Shown one piece after another: positions 1 through 7,568 of a stretch of DNA of 27,181 nt. The stretch's first letter is position 1; each line of letters opens with the position of its first letter. The stretch spans positions 1 to 27,181 of IMG/VR virus record IMGVR_UViG_3300022934_000144, one strand, 5' to 3'. The position numbers and the translations under genes were made by a program. The notes beneath the pieces are model-generated. The model saw only the letters and a program-made list of their open reading frames with translations. It searched no databases and was not told the origin of the DNA. This stretch comes from a virus.

Positions 1-1293
1 CCCCCGCCGACGTACCGACGTAATGTAGGCGATCTCCTTGTCCGACACTTTCAACACACTCATCCACGGCGACTCCGATGTCGCGTTCAACTGGCATTTG
101 TCTTTGATGTCGTCCAGAGTATATGTGTGTTCTGGGTCTAATGATTCTAGGAGCTTGCGTCCAGATTTGGAAATAACATTTCCGCTTAGTATCTTCGAGA
201 AGTTCTTCAGTTCTGCTGCTGATAAGGACAAGCCTTTGCATAATTTTAACCATACCTCAATGCCGTTTAAAACATTTTGAGATAGGGACCATCCAGCCCC
301 CTCTCGCCAGAAGAGATAACCATCTTCCTTGAGGCGGGTGGAGATCTTATTCGCAATGTAGTTTGTCCGTGCTAGGATTAACCATTCACCACTCTCTAAG
401 TCTAGCTCCATTATATCACGGTGCCATGACAGGTTTCCCTGCCTTTCGGTGGGTTGCCAAACTTTGTTTTGTCTGATCGCAACACGGTTAACCAAGTCGT
501 TAGAAAACTGATGCACGGACAACGGTACACGGTATGATTTATCCAAGACTATCTTATGATCACTAGCATCCAAGAAGTCCGATACACGGACCCCCATCCA
601 TGAATAAATACACTGATCATCGTCCCCAGCGTAGTACACTTGCTTTGAGTTAGGCACCAATACTTCCTTAACCATGCGCCATTGCAGCGGTGCTAGATCC
701 TGTGCTTCGTCAATGATCAACAGGTCAAAATGTGGGCTTGTCCCCTGCTTAACAAAGTCTTCAATCATGTCCACAAAGTCGCGCTTGCCAAGCTGTTTTT
801 TGTATTCACGATACGCATTATCAAGAACACGAAGCTGCTGGTAGTGCAGAACACGATCCGCAGTGTCGCTAAACTGCTGTTCGATGCTTACCTCACGAAC
901 CCTAGCCATCTGAATCATCGACAGGTATTTGTCCCCGCCAGTGCCGGGGGTGAACAGCACACCTTCTGACATGTTGTTTGATGCGTTGGCACGGAAGTCT
1001 AGACCAACCAGACTGCCAAGCTCGTGATAGTCCCTGCCCTTGAACACATCTTGTGAGCGCATACCCAGCCAGCTAAAGGCCAGCGAGTGCAATGTGCGAA
1101 ACCAAACCAGATCTTTGTGGTCTACATTTAGTTCTGCAATTGCTCGTGTCTTAGCTTCTTCCGCTGCCTTCTTACTAAAGGACATGAAAGCTATGCGGCT
1201 GGGGTCCATGCCGTTAGCTATAGACTCCTTTACAATGCTTATCAGCCTTGTTGTTTTGCCCGTTCCCGGTGGGCCGAATATTGTAGTTTCCAT
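1..1293 (-). CDS. UvrD/Rep-like superfamily 1 DNA helicase, partial (C-terminus beyond window)
   Basis: ATP-dependent DNA unwinding, probably in phage replication or recombination. The 431 visible codons stay open to the left edge of the window, so the C-terminus is missing. Walker A GPPGTGKTT is at residues 7-15, motif Ia-like MSFSKKAAEEA at about 37-47, Walker B DEAQD at 195-199, and the superfamily 1 motif AGDDDQCIYSWMG from about 222. An arginine-containing stretch (DKSYRVP) follows, as in UvrD/Rep proteins. The ATG at 1293 overlaps the stop of the primase gene by one base (TAATG on the minus strand), so the two are probably translationally coupled. It is the last gene seen of a leftward replication block with SSB-like protein and primase. 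The family assignment is firm; the exact role (replicative or repair) is inferred. Confidence 0.9.
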   Translation of the reverse strand, partial: METTIFGPPGTGKTTRLISIVKESIANGMDPSRIAFMSFSKKAAEEAKTRAIAELNVDHKDLVWFRTLHSLAFSWLGMRSQDVFKGRDYHELGSLVGLDFRANASNNMSEGVLFTPGTGGDKYLSMIQMARVREVSIEQQFSDTADRVLHYQQLRVLDNAYREYKKQLGKRDFVDMIEDFVKQGTSPHFDLLIIDEAQDLAPLQWRMVKEVLVPNSKQVYYAGDDDQCIYSWMGVRVSDFLDASDHKIVLDKSYRVPLSVHQFSNDLVNRVAIRQNKVWQPTERQGNLSWHRDIMELDLESGEWLILARTNYIANKISTRLKEDGYLFWREGAGWSLSQNVLNGIEVWLKLCKGLSLSAAELKNFSKILSGNVISKSGRKLLESLDPEHTYTLDDIKDKCQLNATSESPWMSVLKVSDKEIAYITSVRRRG

Positions 1294-2828
1294 TAGAACG
1301 GCACCTCTGACTTTTCTATCTTGATGTCAGGTGTGTCCACCTCTGCTGCAAACTCCGGCACCCACCATACGCGAACCGACTTCCACTTACCGCTTGATGT
1401 CTTGAACCGCTTCACACCATGTGAGTCGTCACCTTCGTTCATCTCTTTGATGCGCTCTTGGATCTGTGCTCTGGTATAGCTATCGAACTTCTTCTGACGC
1501 AGGAATTCCATCAACGAGTCAAGCCTGAAAAAAGTGACCTGTTCTTCCGCATCAGTGTAGGGCTTGCCCAGCATGATCTCTTCGACTGTCTGAGCCTGCA
1601 CCCGTCCTGTACAGTACGACTCAAGCAGGTCAAGGAACTGGCCTTTGTATGTCAGTTCTTCTGGCACTTCGATCTGATTGCAGTTGTCCATCAGGTTGTT
1701 GATCAACACCTGCCAGTCGGCATCCTTGGCGCGTTCAGGCATGAAGTTTAACTGTTCCATGCATGACCGCTGGAACAGGCGCGGATTCTGTAGCTCATCG
1801 GTATCAAGCTCCAGCCGCCTGCCATCAATGTCCAAGAACCACAGCCGTGGCTCTGACATCACAACTGATAGACCGCTGATGGTGGGCAATGTTCCACCGC
1901 CCCCGATCCCATGCTTCAGGGTGCGACATATGTTCTTGTTGCAGTACGAAGCCATCGGCTCTTCACTGCACAGGTAGCCCCATTCTTTCTTCTCGACTTG
2001 GTTCTGTATTGTCACGATCTCTGACGCAGGAAGCGGCGGCTTGAAGTCCTTGGCATTGTGTTCTTCAAGCAAAGTCTTCCAGTTCACTTCATCATACTTC
2101 TTGAGGAAGATACCCAACTGGAATGCAAACTTGTTGCGCCCCCCTTCGGAGATACCGATAGACAGCATCTGCCTTACGCAAGGTATGTAGTCTGGGTATA
2201 GATCAACACTGCCCCCGATGGGTAGCTTCATGAATTCGTTTGGATCGATGCTGATCTCATCGACCATGTCGAGAAACTGCTCTAGTGTCGCCCCGTCCCC
2301 GTCCGGAAGAACCGCTGGGCGGAGCGTCTGTTCCGAATGAAAGTACGGAAGGTTAATAAAGTTCCCAACATCGCCACGCTCGACCAGAACCTGTTCCTGC
2401 TTCGGGAAGATTTCACACTTGCCATGCCCAAGCATAGCAGCAATTTCCGCAGCTTTGTCTCTGAATTGCCCTGCACTGAACCACTCCTTAAAGAAAAAGA
2501 ATATGTGAGCGCCGCCCGATTTAGAACGGCACACGATACACGGTACATTGTTTTCTGATAGCTGCCTGATAAGAGCAGCGTGATCTAATGGATACACATC
2601 GATATCAAGCGCACCAAATTTACACTTGTTATCTTCATTAATAGGTATGGACCCGACGCCAGTCTTGCCGTCGAGATGTTCTTGCACGAGTTCCACAGTC
2701 AAAGGTTTACGAACAACGTATGACTTGGCTTTAGTTTTTCCGGCTCTTCGTTCTTCTGATATATCTGTACGTCCATGTGCAGCGCCAAAACCAGCAAACG
2801 CCGCCATGAACCTTTCCGCAAGGGTCAT
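1293..2828 (-). CDS. Archaeo-eukaryotic primase (AEP/TOTE-type primase domain)
   Basis: Predicted to make primers for phage DNA replication. Residues 1-200 carry the AEP core: ALDIDVY with the metal-binding Asp75/Asp77, the SGGAH motif with His108, and EIFPKQ at about 139-144. This pattern is typical of primase domains found in TOTE elements and many phages. The C-terminal half has Cys216, Cys286, Cys295 and Cys300 in a spacing suggestive of an iron-sulfur or zinc site like that of primase large-subunit modules. The start is ATG 2828, with GGAG six bases upstream; an in-frame TTG at 2840 lies over that Shine-Dalgarno and is unlikely. The last residues, KSEVPF, resemble the acidic tip of SSB proteins. 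It follows the SSB-like gene and overlaps the helicase start by one base. The AEP assignment is strong; the metal site is inferred. Confidence 0.88.
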   Translation of the reverse strand: MTLAERFMAAFAGFGAAHGRTDISEERRAGKTKAKSYVVRKPLTVELVQEHLDGKTGVGSIPINEDNKCKFGALDIDVYPLDHAALIRQLSENNVPCIVCRSKSGGAHIFFFFKEWFSAGQFRDKAAEIAAMLGHGKCEIFPKQEQVLVERGDVGNFINLPYFHSEQTLRPAVLPDGDGATLEQFLDMVDEISIDPNEFMKLPIGGSVDLYPDYIPCVRQMLSIGISEGGRNKFAFQLGIFLKKYDEVNWKTLLEEHNAKDFKPPLPASEIVTIQNQVEKKEWGYLCSEEPMASYCNKNICRTLKHGIGGGGTLPTISGLSVVMSEPRLWFLDIDGRRLELDTDELQNPRLFQRSCMEQLNFMPERAKDADWQVLINNLMDNCNQIEVPEELTYKGQFLDLLESYCTGRVQAQTVEEIMLGKPYTDAEEQVTFFRLDSLMEFLRQKKFDSYTRAQIQERIKEMNEGDDSHGVKRFKTSSGKWKSVRVWWVPEFAAEVDTPDIKIEKSEVPF

Positions 2829-2847
2829 AGCAATCTCCAAAAAGGAA

Positions 2848-2899
2848 GGGGTGCCGCCGCTATGTCTTTTAGCAATTTGTCACAGAGTAGCGACACCCC
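2848..2899 (-). other. Stem-loop in the SSB-like/primase intergenic gap
   Basis: GGGGTG (2848-2853) pairs with CACCCC (2894-2899), and inside it CGCTA (2858-2862) pairs with TAGCG (2888-2892), with a small asymmetric bulge. The structure falls in the 77-base gap between the SSB-like stop and the primase start. It could stabilise the upstream mRNA end or tune primase translation. No T-tract follows it, so it does not look like an intrinsic terminator. Confidence 0.4.
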
Positions 2900-2905
2900 A
2901 ACTGG

Positions 2906-3706
2906 TTAAAACGGTACGTCAGCAGCCTTAGTTGCTTGAGCCATCTCATCGGATGTACCCGCAGCCGTTTTAATCTCTCCTTTTTTGAAGCTCTCAGCCA
3001 TCTCTTTGGCTGCAAGCATAGCCTGACCCATCTTGGAAACATCGGTCTCGCGGTTAACCTTGAAGTTATACCACGTTCCCTGATCGTTACTCTCAGACAC
3101 AGTCGTTATCCGCCACGCAGTACCATAGATAGGTAGGATAAACGGACCGTTCTTACCCACAGCGCGACAAGAAGTACGCTGAGAGTTCCACTTCTTCGAC
3201 ACCTTTAACTGTGTCTTCTTCATATCCAAAACAGCAGGATCACATTCCCCTGTTTCTTCGTTGTACACCATCACCAAATGCTGGTGACAACGCACAAGTT
3301 CATTACCCGAAGGCAGGATTTCCGCCGCGCCTTCACGGGTAGTATTCGACAGGTCAGGATCGTTATGATCCAGTTCCCTTACAAGTCCACCACCCGCAGA
3401 GCGTGGGGTAAACTCAAGATATTTCATCTCAAAAGCCACAGGAATGACAACCACACCTGTATCTTCAGAGTAGATCTCGCCCGTCACAGTGTTGAAGATA
3501 TCACCCTGTGACGCACCTTTAATATACTCAGGCTTTTCTTTATTAAGCTGCGGCGAGAGGGCTTGCAGTATCCGCACAAACGGAATCTGCATTTGCTCCT
3601 GACCGATCTTTTCAAAACCTGCACCAGCATTTTCTTCAAAGATATCCATCAAGCCTTCTGGTGCCAGACTTGTATTTGCTTTTTCTGCAACTGCTGTAGT
3701 AGCCAT
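2906..3706 (-). CDS. Phage replication protein, probable ssDNA-binding protein
   Basis: A 266-residue soluble protein with the conserved-looking stretch IPFVRILQALSPQLNKEKPEYI near residues 43-64 and a GDIFNTVTGE segment, features I associate with a common phage family often annotated as ssDNA-binding. The last residues, ATKAADVPF, form an acidic-hydrophobic tip like the C-terminal tail of bacterial SSB (DIPF). I see no classical OB-fold signature by eye. The start is ATG 3706 rather than the in-frame TTG at 3712, because AAGGG lies ten bases upstream of the ATG. It lies between a coiled-coil protein and the primase in the replication block. The ssDNA-binding role rests on the tail, family memory and context. 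Confidence 0.55.
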   Translation of the reverse strand: MATTAVAEKANTSLAPEGLMDIFEENAGAGFEKIGQEQMQIPFVRILQALSPQLNKEKPEYIKGASQGDIFNTVTGEIYSEDTGVVVIPVAFEMKYLEFTPRSAGGGLVRELDHNDPDLSNTTREGAAEILPSGNELVRCHQHLVMVYNEETGECDPAVLDMKKTQLKVSKKWNSQRTSCRAVGKNGPFILPIYGTAWRITTVSESNDQGTWYNFKVNRETDVSKMGQAMLAAKEMAESFKKGEIKTAAGTSDEMAQATKAADVPF

Positions 3707-3712
3707 AGTCAA

Positions 3713-4279
3713 CTATCCCTTCTTAATAACAGCACGGTTTCCGACATATACACCAAAGGTGTCGTAGTCGATCTCTTGTTGAGACTCGATACGATTCTTC
3801 ACCCACGACCGTAAAGTCATCGGGTGAATATGTGTTTTTTGATTTGGCTCAAGACCCTGATTACGAAGATCATCAAGCACAGCGCCAGCCATATTGTCTT
3901 GGCCCATGCCGAATGACACAACGACATCATTCTTTATTATGTCAGCCTCACCAATTGAACGCAGGAAGTTATAAGCTTCGTCTCTACGATCATCTGGAAT
4001 ACGAGCAGACACAAACTTCTCGACAGAGACTTTGTTACCATCAACTGTCAAGCTTTCAACACCAAGCTCTTGCATGAGGGCGGGGATGTCTTCCTCGTCC
4101 ACAACGCGCTTCTTGGCTTTCAGGTCTTTTAGGAATTGTTCCGTCTGTTTAATTTCATCGTCAACCTTTTGAGATTCACGAATCAAACGGGATAGGCGAG
4201 TAGTGCCTTGTTCACTAACTTGGTCAAATGCCTTGGCGTTAGCAGCCTCTTCTTCAAATAACGAAAACACATCGTTCAT
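3713..4279 (-). CDS. Conserved phage replication-module protein with N-terminal coiled coil, function unknown
   Basis: 188 residues. Residues 25-60 are heptad-like and charged (RLIRESQKVDDEIKQTEQ onward), predicted coiled coil. A small alpha/beta region with ESLTVDGNKVSVEKFV at about 74-89 follows, and the C-terminus is HPMTLRSWVKNRIE plus a beta-rich tail. I associate this architecture with a family of unknown function next to SSB-like proteins in many phages. The start ATG has AAGGAGC eight bases upstream. It sits six bases before the SSB-like start and is presumably co-transcribed with it. Gam-like nuclease inhibitor was considered because of the coiled coil, but nothing specific supports it. 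Confidence 0.75.
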   Translation of the reverse strand: MNDVFSLFEEEAANAKAFDQVSEQGTTRLSRLIRESQKVDDEIKQTEQFLKDLKAKKRVVDEEDIPALMQELGVESLTVDGNKVSVEKFVSARIPDDRRDEAYNFLRSIGEADIIKNDVVVSFGMGQDNMAGAVLDDLRNQGLEPNQKTHIHPMTLRSWVKNRIESQQEIDYDTFGVYVGNRAVIKKG

Positions 4280-4330
4280 CGTTCTTGCTCCTTGTTTAAA
4301 GTTTATCCCCTTCGGGAGTAGAGAAGTGTT

Positions 4331-4519
4331 TTACTTCGGGTCTGTGGCAAAGTCAATGGCCTCTTTTGCAAAATCGTCAAAGCTGTATGGCTTTGTGTAC
4401 GCCTTTACAATATGTGCCATCTGTCCACCTATCGTGCGCCCTTCTCTGTGCGCCAGATTCTTCAAGTCCGCGTGTACCTTATTAGGAATTGCAACTGATT
4501 TATATTTGGTATTGTCCAA
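4331..4519 (-). CDS. Small ribbon-helix-helix DNA-binding protein
   Basis: 62 residues. YKSVAIPNKVHADLKNLA followed by a second helix containing GGQMAHIVKAY has the Arc/CopG pattern: an N-terminal beta strand that pairs in the dimer, then two helices. This predicts a dimeric transcriptional regulator. The start is TTG at 4519, supported by AAGGAG six bases upstream; no in-frame ATG fits. It is divergent from the nuclease gene at 4592, and the 72-base gap holds a CTGGGATAT element, so it may regulate itself and that nuclease. Transcription continues leftward into the replication genes. Confidence 0.7.
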   Translation of the reverse strand: MDNTKYKSVAIPNKVHADLKNLAHREGRTIGGQMAHIVKAYTKPYSFDDFAKEAIDFATDPK

Positions 4520-4567
4520 CTTATTCTCCTTGTCTTACTTGGACCCTTGTGCAACACTACATCAACT

Positions 4568-4585
4568 GGCTGGGATATAAAAGGA
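4568..4585 (+). promoter_or_regulatory. CTGGGATAT-type promoter/operator element upstream of the nuclease gene
   Basis: GGCTGGGATATAAAAGGA contains a -10-like TATAAA (4576-4581) immediately after CTGGGA, and overlaps the Shine-Dalgarno of the gene at 4592. It nearly matches minus-strand elements at 11396-11418 and 13432-13453. No consensus -35 hexamer lies 16-18 bases upstream, which suggests activator help or a non-standard promoter. Confidence 0.5.
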
Positions 4586-4591
4586 TTATTT

Positions 4592-4993
4592 ATGAAAAAA
4601 CCCAACTATCGAAATGTCGAAGGTAAGCGGTGCGAACTTATAGCTGTAGACTGGCTGCTTTCTCAAGGGTGCTACACTTACACACCTACCATGGAACAGG
4701 GTCCGATTGATATTGTAGCCCTTTCCCCAAAAGGTGAGTGGTTCTACTTTGACGTAAAGAAAGCGAGTCGAAGGGATAACGGAACTATCATAAGCAGGCT
4801 TCGCACCAACAAACAAAAGAAGCTTGGCGTCCGTCTGCTCTATGTCGATCCCGAAACTGGTGAGTGCCACCTCTACCCCCATCAATTCAATCCTAACCCC
4901 CTATCAGAGACCAATGCTGCCTGCCGCAAAAATGGCGTCAAACCTCAAGCCATTTCCTCACTTCTTCACCAAGAGTCGCCCCCGCAAGATTAA
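4592..4993 (+). CDS. PD-(D/E)xK superfamily nuclease
   Basis: 133 residues. An early conserved Glu (EGKRCELIAVDWLLSQGC), then GPIDIVA with the metal-binding Asp, and FYFDVKK with the D-x-K lysine form the PD-(D/E)xK catalytic pattern seen in resolvase-like and I-Ssp6803-like enzymes. It probably cuts DNA during recombination or replication. The start is ATG 4592, with AAGGA six bases upstream; the reading frame extends further 5' but without a Shine-Dalgarno. It is a lone plus-strand gene in a minus-strand arm, divergent from the ribbon-helix-helix gene. Its 3' end overlaps the convergent SNF2 helicase by 56 bases. Its stop codon sits in the loop of a small hairpin followed by TTTT. Confidence 0.75.
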   Translation: MKKPNYRNVEGKRCELIAVDWLLSQGCYTYTPTMEQGPIDIVALSPKGEWFYFDVKKASRRDNGTIISRLRTNKQKKLGVRLLYVDPETGECHLYPHQFNPNPLSETNAACRKNGVKPQAISSLLHQESPPQD

Positions 4994-6371
4994 TCTTGCT
5001 TTTCAATGCTTTAGCTATGTTTATGTCAACTGTACCGGGCACCACTAGATCCACATACAGGACCTTATTGTGCTGACCAATACGATGACACCGATCTTCT
5101 GACTGCCACCTTGTCTCAAGGTTGTAGTCGTTGGCATAATAGATCACATTGGTTGCCGCAGTGAGCGTGAGTCCATACCCAGCAGTCTGTGGGTTGGCAA
5201 CAAAGAACCGTGCGTCACCGTGCTGGAACAACGTTATAGCGTTTTGACGTTCTTCGTCCGTTGTGTCCCCGTAATAACTGACCACGCTACACGGTCCATG
5301 GACTTTTTTTAGCTCTTGCACAATCTTTTGTATGTCGTACCTGAACCGTGACCAGATGATTACCTTGCCTGTCATCTCTTCAATGGTGTCAAGCAGGGCC
5401 TGAATCCTGTTGCTTTTTATCTCGACCAGTTCACCATCATCTGTCCTCAAGTGACCGCACAACACCTGTTGCATGCGAAGCAGTTTGGTCATGACCTCAG
5501 ATGCGGTGACCAACTCACCGTCTTCGAGCAGTGCAATAGCCGCGCCCTTCAAAGAATTGTAGTGTCTAGCCTGATCGTCTGTCAGTGCAACCTCACGGAA
5601 CGTGTATATCTTGTCCGGCAGATCCAGCGCGTCTTCCTTCGTGACACGATACGAGAATGTGGACAGCTTGTCCGATAGTTCAGGCAGGTTCCTGTAGCCC
5701 ACGACCTGAGTAAACGAGTGGTTACCCATGCGCTGAGTCCGTGTCATGGCGTATCGATTCTGGAACGACCAGAATGATTTGAAGCCAAGCAGGTCAGGGT
5801 TCAAGAATGCACACTGCGAATATAAATCAAGCGGTGATTTGGTTACTGGCGATCCAGTAAGTATCCGCTTGTATGCCGCCCGATTACCAAGCGCAAGTAG
5901 GTTCTTAGTCCTTTTGGCCTTGGGGTTCTTGATAGTCGTTGATTCGTCAACTGCAAGTAGGAAAGAACTGCCTTGTGTGAATGCATCCAGATACTTTTGG
6001 ACTTTTGATGTTGCGAAACCTTCCACATTAACCAGCAGTATGCGGAGCTTTTCACGCTCCTTAATGGCATCAGTAAGTCTTCGGGCAGCAGCTTTGTTTG
6101 GATTCGGATTCCAAACATAAACCTCATGCGGTACGGCTTCGGGAAAATGTACGGGAATCTCCGATATCTCCCAGTTTCTGTAAACCCCCTTCGGTGCCAC
6201 GATGACAGCCGTGTCAATCTTAGAGTTTTCGGATAGCCAAACAATATTGTCGATGAGAACTTTCGATTTACCACAACCCATCTCCATAAAATATGCAAAG
6301 TTAGATTTGTCGTAACTTCTTACCAACGCCTCATGCTGGTGAGCATAGGGCTGAGTCTTATAATTAAACAT
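4938..6371 (-). CDS. SNF2-like superfamily 2 helicase/translocase
   Basis: 477 residues with a complete two-lobe superfamily 2 core. Motif I is MGCGKS (31-36), motif II DEST (142-145), motif III TGSPV (172-176), motif V AGYGLTLTAA (397-406) and motif VI QSEDRCHRIGQ (423-433). The HRIGQ form marks the SNF2 group. Such proteins translocate on dsDNA; phage versions are thought to help replication, recombination or displacement of bound proteins. The start ATG 6371 has no Shine-Dalgarno; a TATATATATG stretch lies eight bases past the upstream stop, so re-initiation or coupling is likely. It is convergent with the nuclease gene. The DEST form, rather than DEAH, is a small departure from consensus. 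Confidence 0.9.
   Translation of the reverse strand: MFNYKTQPYAHQHEALVRSYDKSNFAYFMEMGCGKSKVLIDNIVWLSENSKIDTAVIVAPKGVYRNWEISEIPVHFPEAVPHEVYVWNPNPNKAAARRLTDAIKEREKLRILLVNVEGFATSKVQKYLDAFTQGSSFLLAVDESTTIKNPKAKRTKNLLALGNRAAYKRILTGSPVTKSPLDLYSQCAFLNPDLLGFKSFWSFQNRYAMTRTQRMGNHSFTQVVGYRNLPELSDKLSTFSYRVTKEDALDLPDKIYTFREVALTDDQARHYNSLKGAAIALLEDGELVTASEVMTKLLRMQQVLCGHLRTDDGELVEIKSNRIQALLDTIEEMTGKVIIWSRFRYDIQKIVQELKKVHGPCSVVSYYGDTTDEERQNAITLFQHGDARFFVANPQTAGYGLTLTAATNVIYYANDYNLETRWQSEDRCHRIGQHNKVLYVDLVVPGTVDINIAKALKSKINLAGATLGEEVRKWLEV
4984..5003 (+). terminator. Short hairpin plus T-tract after the nuclease gene
   Basis: GCAAGA (4984-4989) and TCTTGC (4994-4999) pair around a TTAA loop that contains the TAA stop codon, and TTTT follows. 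This is terminator-shaped but weak (6 bp). It also lies inside the convergent SNF2 coding sequence. Confidence 0.4.
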
Positions 6372-6378
6372 ATATATA

Positions 6379-6558
6379 TTAAAGCCAGTCTAATGCAGAT
6401 GGCGCGGATCTATCCTGCACCCATCCACCCTTGTATATAGCTTCCCTCTGCGGCGCGTCCGGATCGTCCTCGAACCGTTGTCCGTTGTATAGTTCATCAG
6501 TTTCATCAGATAACAGGAACGGGCCATGATATCCTGTGATCCACACAGACTTAGGCAA
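6379..6558 (-). CDS. Small hypothetical phage protein (start uncertain)
   Basis: In the preferred reading, 59 residues from a TTG at 6558 preceded by GGGAAC. The sequence is acidic and tryptophan-containing (KSVWITGYHGPFLLSDETDE near the start, ending SALDWL). The same frame is open further upstream, to a GTG at 6753, which would give 124 residues, but that extension lies over a different, more gene-like frame (6581-6757). Part of the extension (SLTGIPTTTIRQLSRIQKW) could be read as a helix-turn-helix, so the long version cannot be excluded. Its stop lies eight bases before the SNF2 start. No function is recognised. Confidence 0.45.
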   Translation of the reverse strand: MPKSVWITGYHGPFLLSDETDELYNGQRFEDDPDAPQREAIYKGGWVQDRSAPSALDWL

Positions 6559-6580
6559 TCGTTCCCACTTTTGTATACGA

Positions 6581-6757
6581 CTAAGCTGCCGGATCGTCGT
6601 CGTCGGTATCCCAGTCAGGGATGAAATAGAATCCGGCAAATGACTCATCTCCCACATCCTCTTCGCTACCAGCACTGCCAGATGCGGATGGTTGGGGAAA
6701 CTTGATGATGTTATTGTCAGGCTTACCGTGTACTCTGTCGTCATCTTTGTCACTCAT
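6581..6757 (-). CDS. Small acidic hypothetical protein
   Basis: 58 residues. The start ATG overlaps the end of the upstream gene (GATGAGTGA). The product is very acidic, with a DKDDD start, a NIIKFPQP stretch resembling the KVISFP start of the neighbouring upstream protein, and a DTDDDDPAA end. An alternative frame is open across the same bases, so the choice rests on composition and on start-stop coupling. No function is recognised. Confidence 0.5.
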   Translation of the reverse strand: MSDKDDDRVHGKPDNNIIKFPQPSASGSAGSEEDVGDESFAGFYFIPDWDTDDDDPAA

Positions 6758-6980
6758 CTTCCACCCCGCCCGTCATAATCCCAAAACGAGCCGCTTCCAT
6801 GTACCAAAGAATTTCGGCAGGATCGCTGACTGTTGTAATCATCTGAACCTGACCCTCATGGTTCTCACCCATAATGATAATGTCCTTGAACACCTCACTT
6901 GCGACCTCGCATACCATAGGCACAGGCTCTTGTGTCTTTTTCACACGATGCACAGGGAATGAAATTACCTTGTCCGTCAA
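6750..6980 (-). CDS. Hypothetical phage protein (KVISFP type)
   Basis: 76 residues, compact and probably globular. Notable stretches are MTDKVISFPVHRVKK at the start and DPAEILWYMEAARFGIM near the end. The start is TTG, with AAGGGGG about eight bases upstream; no better in-frame start exists. It lies three bases after the previous stop and overlaps the next gene. I associate the AEILWYMEAA pattern with small proteins in marine phages, without a known role. Confidence 0.7.
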   Translation of the reverse strand: MTDKVISFPVHRVKKTQEPVPMVCEVASEVFKDIIIMGENHEGQVQMITTVSDPAEILWYMEAARFGIMTGGVEDE

Positions 6981-6983
6981 TGT

Positions 6984-7175
6984 CTATTCCCCCTTATATA
7001 AAGCAGAACGGATGCGATAAACTTCCGATGTCGATACATTTTTGTAGAAGATCTTCGACCCTCTGCCATAGTTGTAGTTTTTCTTTTCGACAGGTCTACC
7101 CATGTTGTCAAGTTTTTTATCGACTTCTGGTATTCTCATGGCACTAACCAATTCATCCTTCGTGGGCACACCCAT
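6984..7175 (-). CDS. Small MGVP/IPEV family protein, copy 1
   Basis: 63 residues from ATG 7175, with GAGAGG six bases upstream. The start is supported by the second family member at 8545-8712, which begins with the same MGVP(S/T)KD(D/E)L. Shared features are IPEV near residue 17, a basic pair plus LD, GRP, and a Y-x-YG motif. The charged, short sequence has no known domain. An upstream in-frame ATG at 7202 is less likely because it precedes the previous gene's stop and lacks the family start. No function can be assigned. Confidence 0.72.
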   Translation of the reverse strand: MGVPTKDELVSAMRIPEVDKKLDNMGRPVEKKNYNYGRGSKIFYKNVSTSEVYRIRSALYKGE

Positions 7176-7177
7176 GC

Positions 7178-7375
7178 TCAACCTCTCATAATCCGTTTCC
7201 ATGCCGCCCAAACTTCGTAGGCTGTCTCTTCATCGACAGGTTCTGGATCATACAAGTACCCGTTCACTATCTCTTCGATGATACATACAGCGTCCGACCA
7301 GCTTATGTCTTCTGGTACTGCCGCTATGTCCTTTTCATCAGGCATTAAGTGCGTCTGCATCTCGCTCTCCGTCAT
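7178..7375 (-). CDS. Small acidic hypothetical protein
   Basis: 65 residues starting MTESEMQTHLM, with GAGG about five bases upstream. The longer frame begins upstream of the promoter element and is rejected. The protein is acidic and predicted helical (SDAVCIIEEIVNGYL, then YEVWAAWKRIMRG). It is the first gene after a promoter-like TTTACA-17-TAGCAT carrying a GGGATA inverted repeat. No function is recognised. Confidence 0.68.
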   Translation of the reverse strand: MTESEMQTHLMPDEKDIAAVPEDISWSDAVCIIEEIVNGYLYDPEPVDEETAYEVWAAWKRIMRG

Positions 7376-7388
7376 GGCTACCTCTCTA

Positions 7389-7417
7389 ATGCTATCCCGT
7401 ATGGGATAAGTTGTAAA
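7389..7417 (-). promoter_or_regulatory. Predicted minus-strand promoter with embedded inverted repeat
   Basis: On the minus strand TTTACA (7412-7417) is separated by 17 bases from TAGCAT (7389-7394). Mostly between them lies a perfect inverted repeat, TATCCC-4-GGGATA (7393-7408), overlapping the -10 by two bases. Such placement suits a repressor operator. It lies just upstream of the gene starting at 7375. The gap 7430-7568 beyond it holds no recognisable gene; an 8-bp CCATAGAT/ATCTATGG pair there (7431-7438, 7521-7528) may be chance. Confidence 0.55.
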
Positions 7418-7568
7418 GAAATGAAGCATTCCATAGATTTTCCTGTCATGAGTTTAAAGCGGTCAGGGTTGATCAAATCAGTCGCGCAACAAATCACTTA
7501 GGGGGCGCACACTGGTTGACATCTATGGCGTTGAGGGACGCTGCTTCTGACGACCCGCAAAGGAGGAA

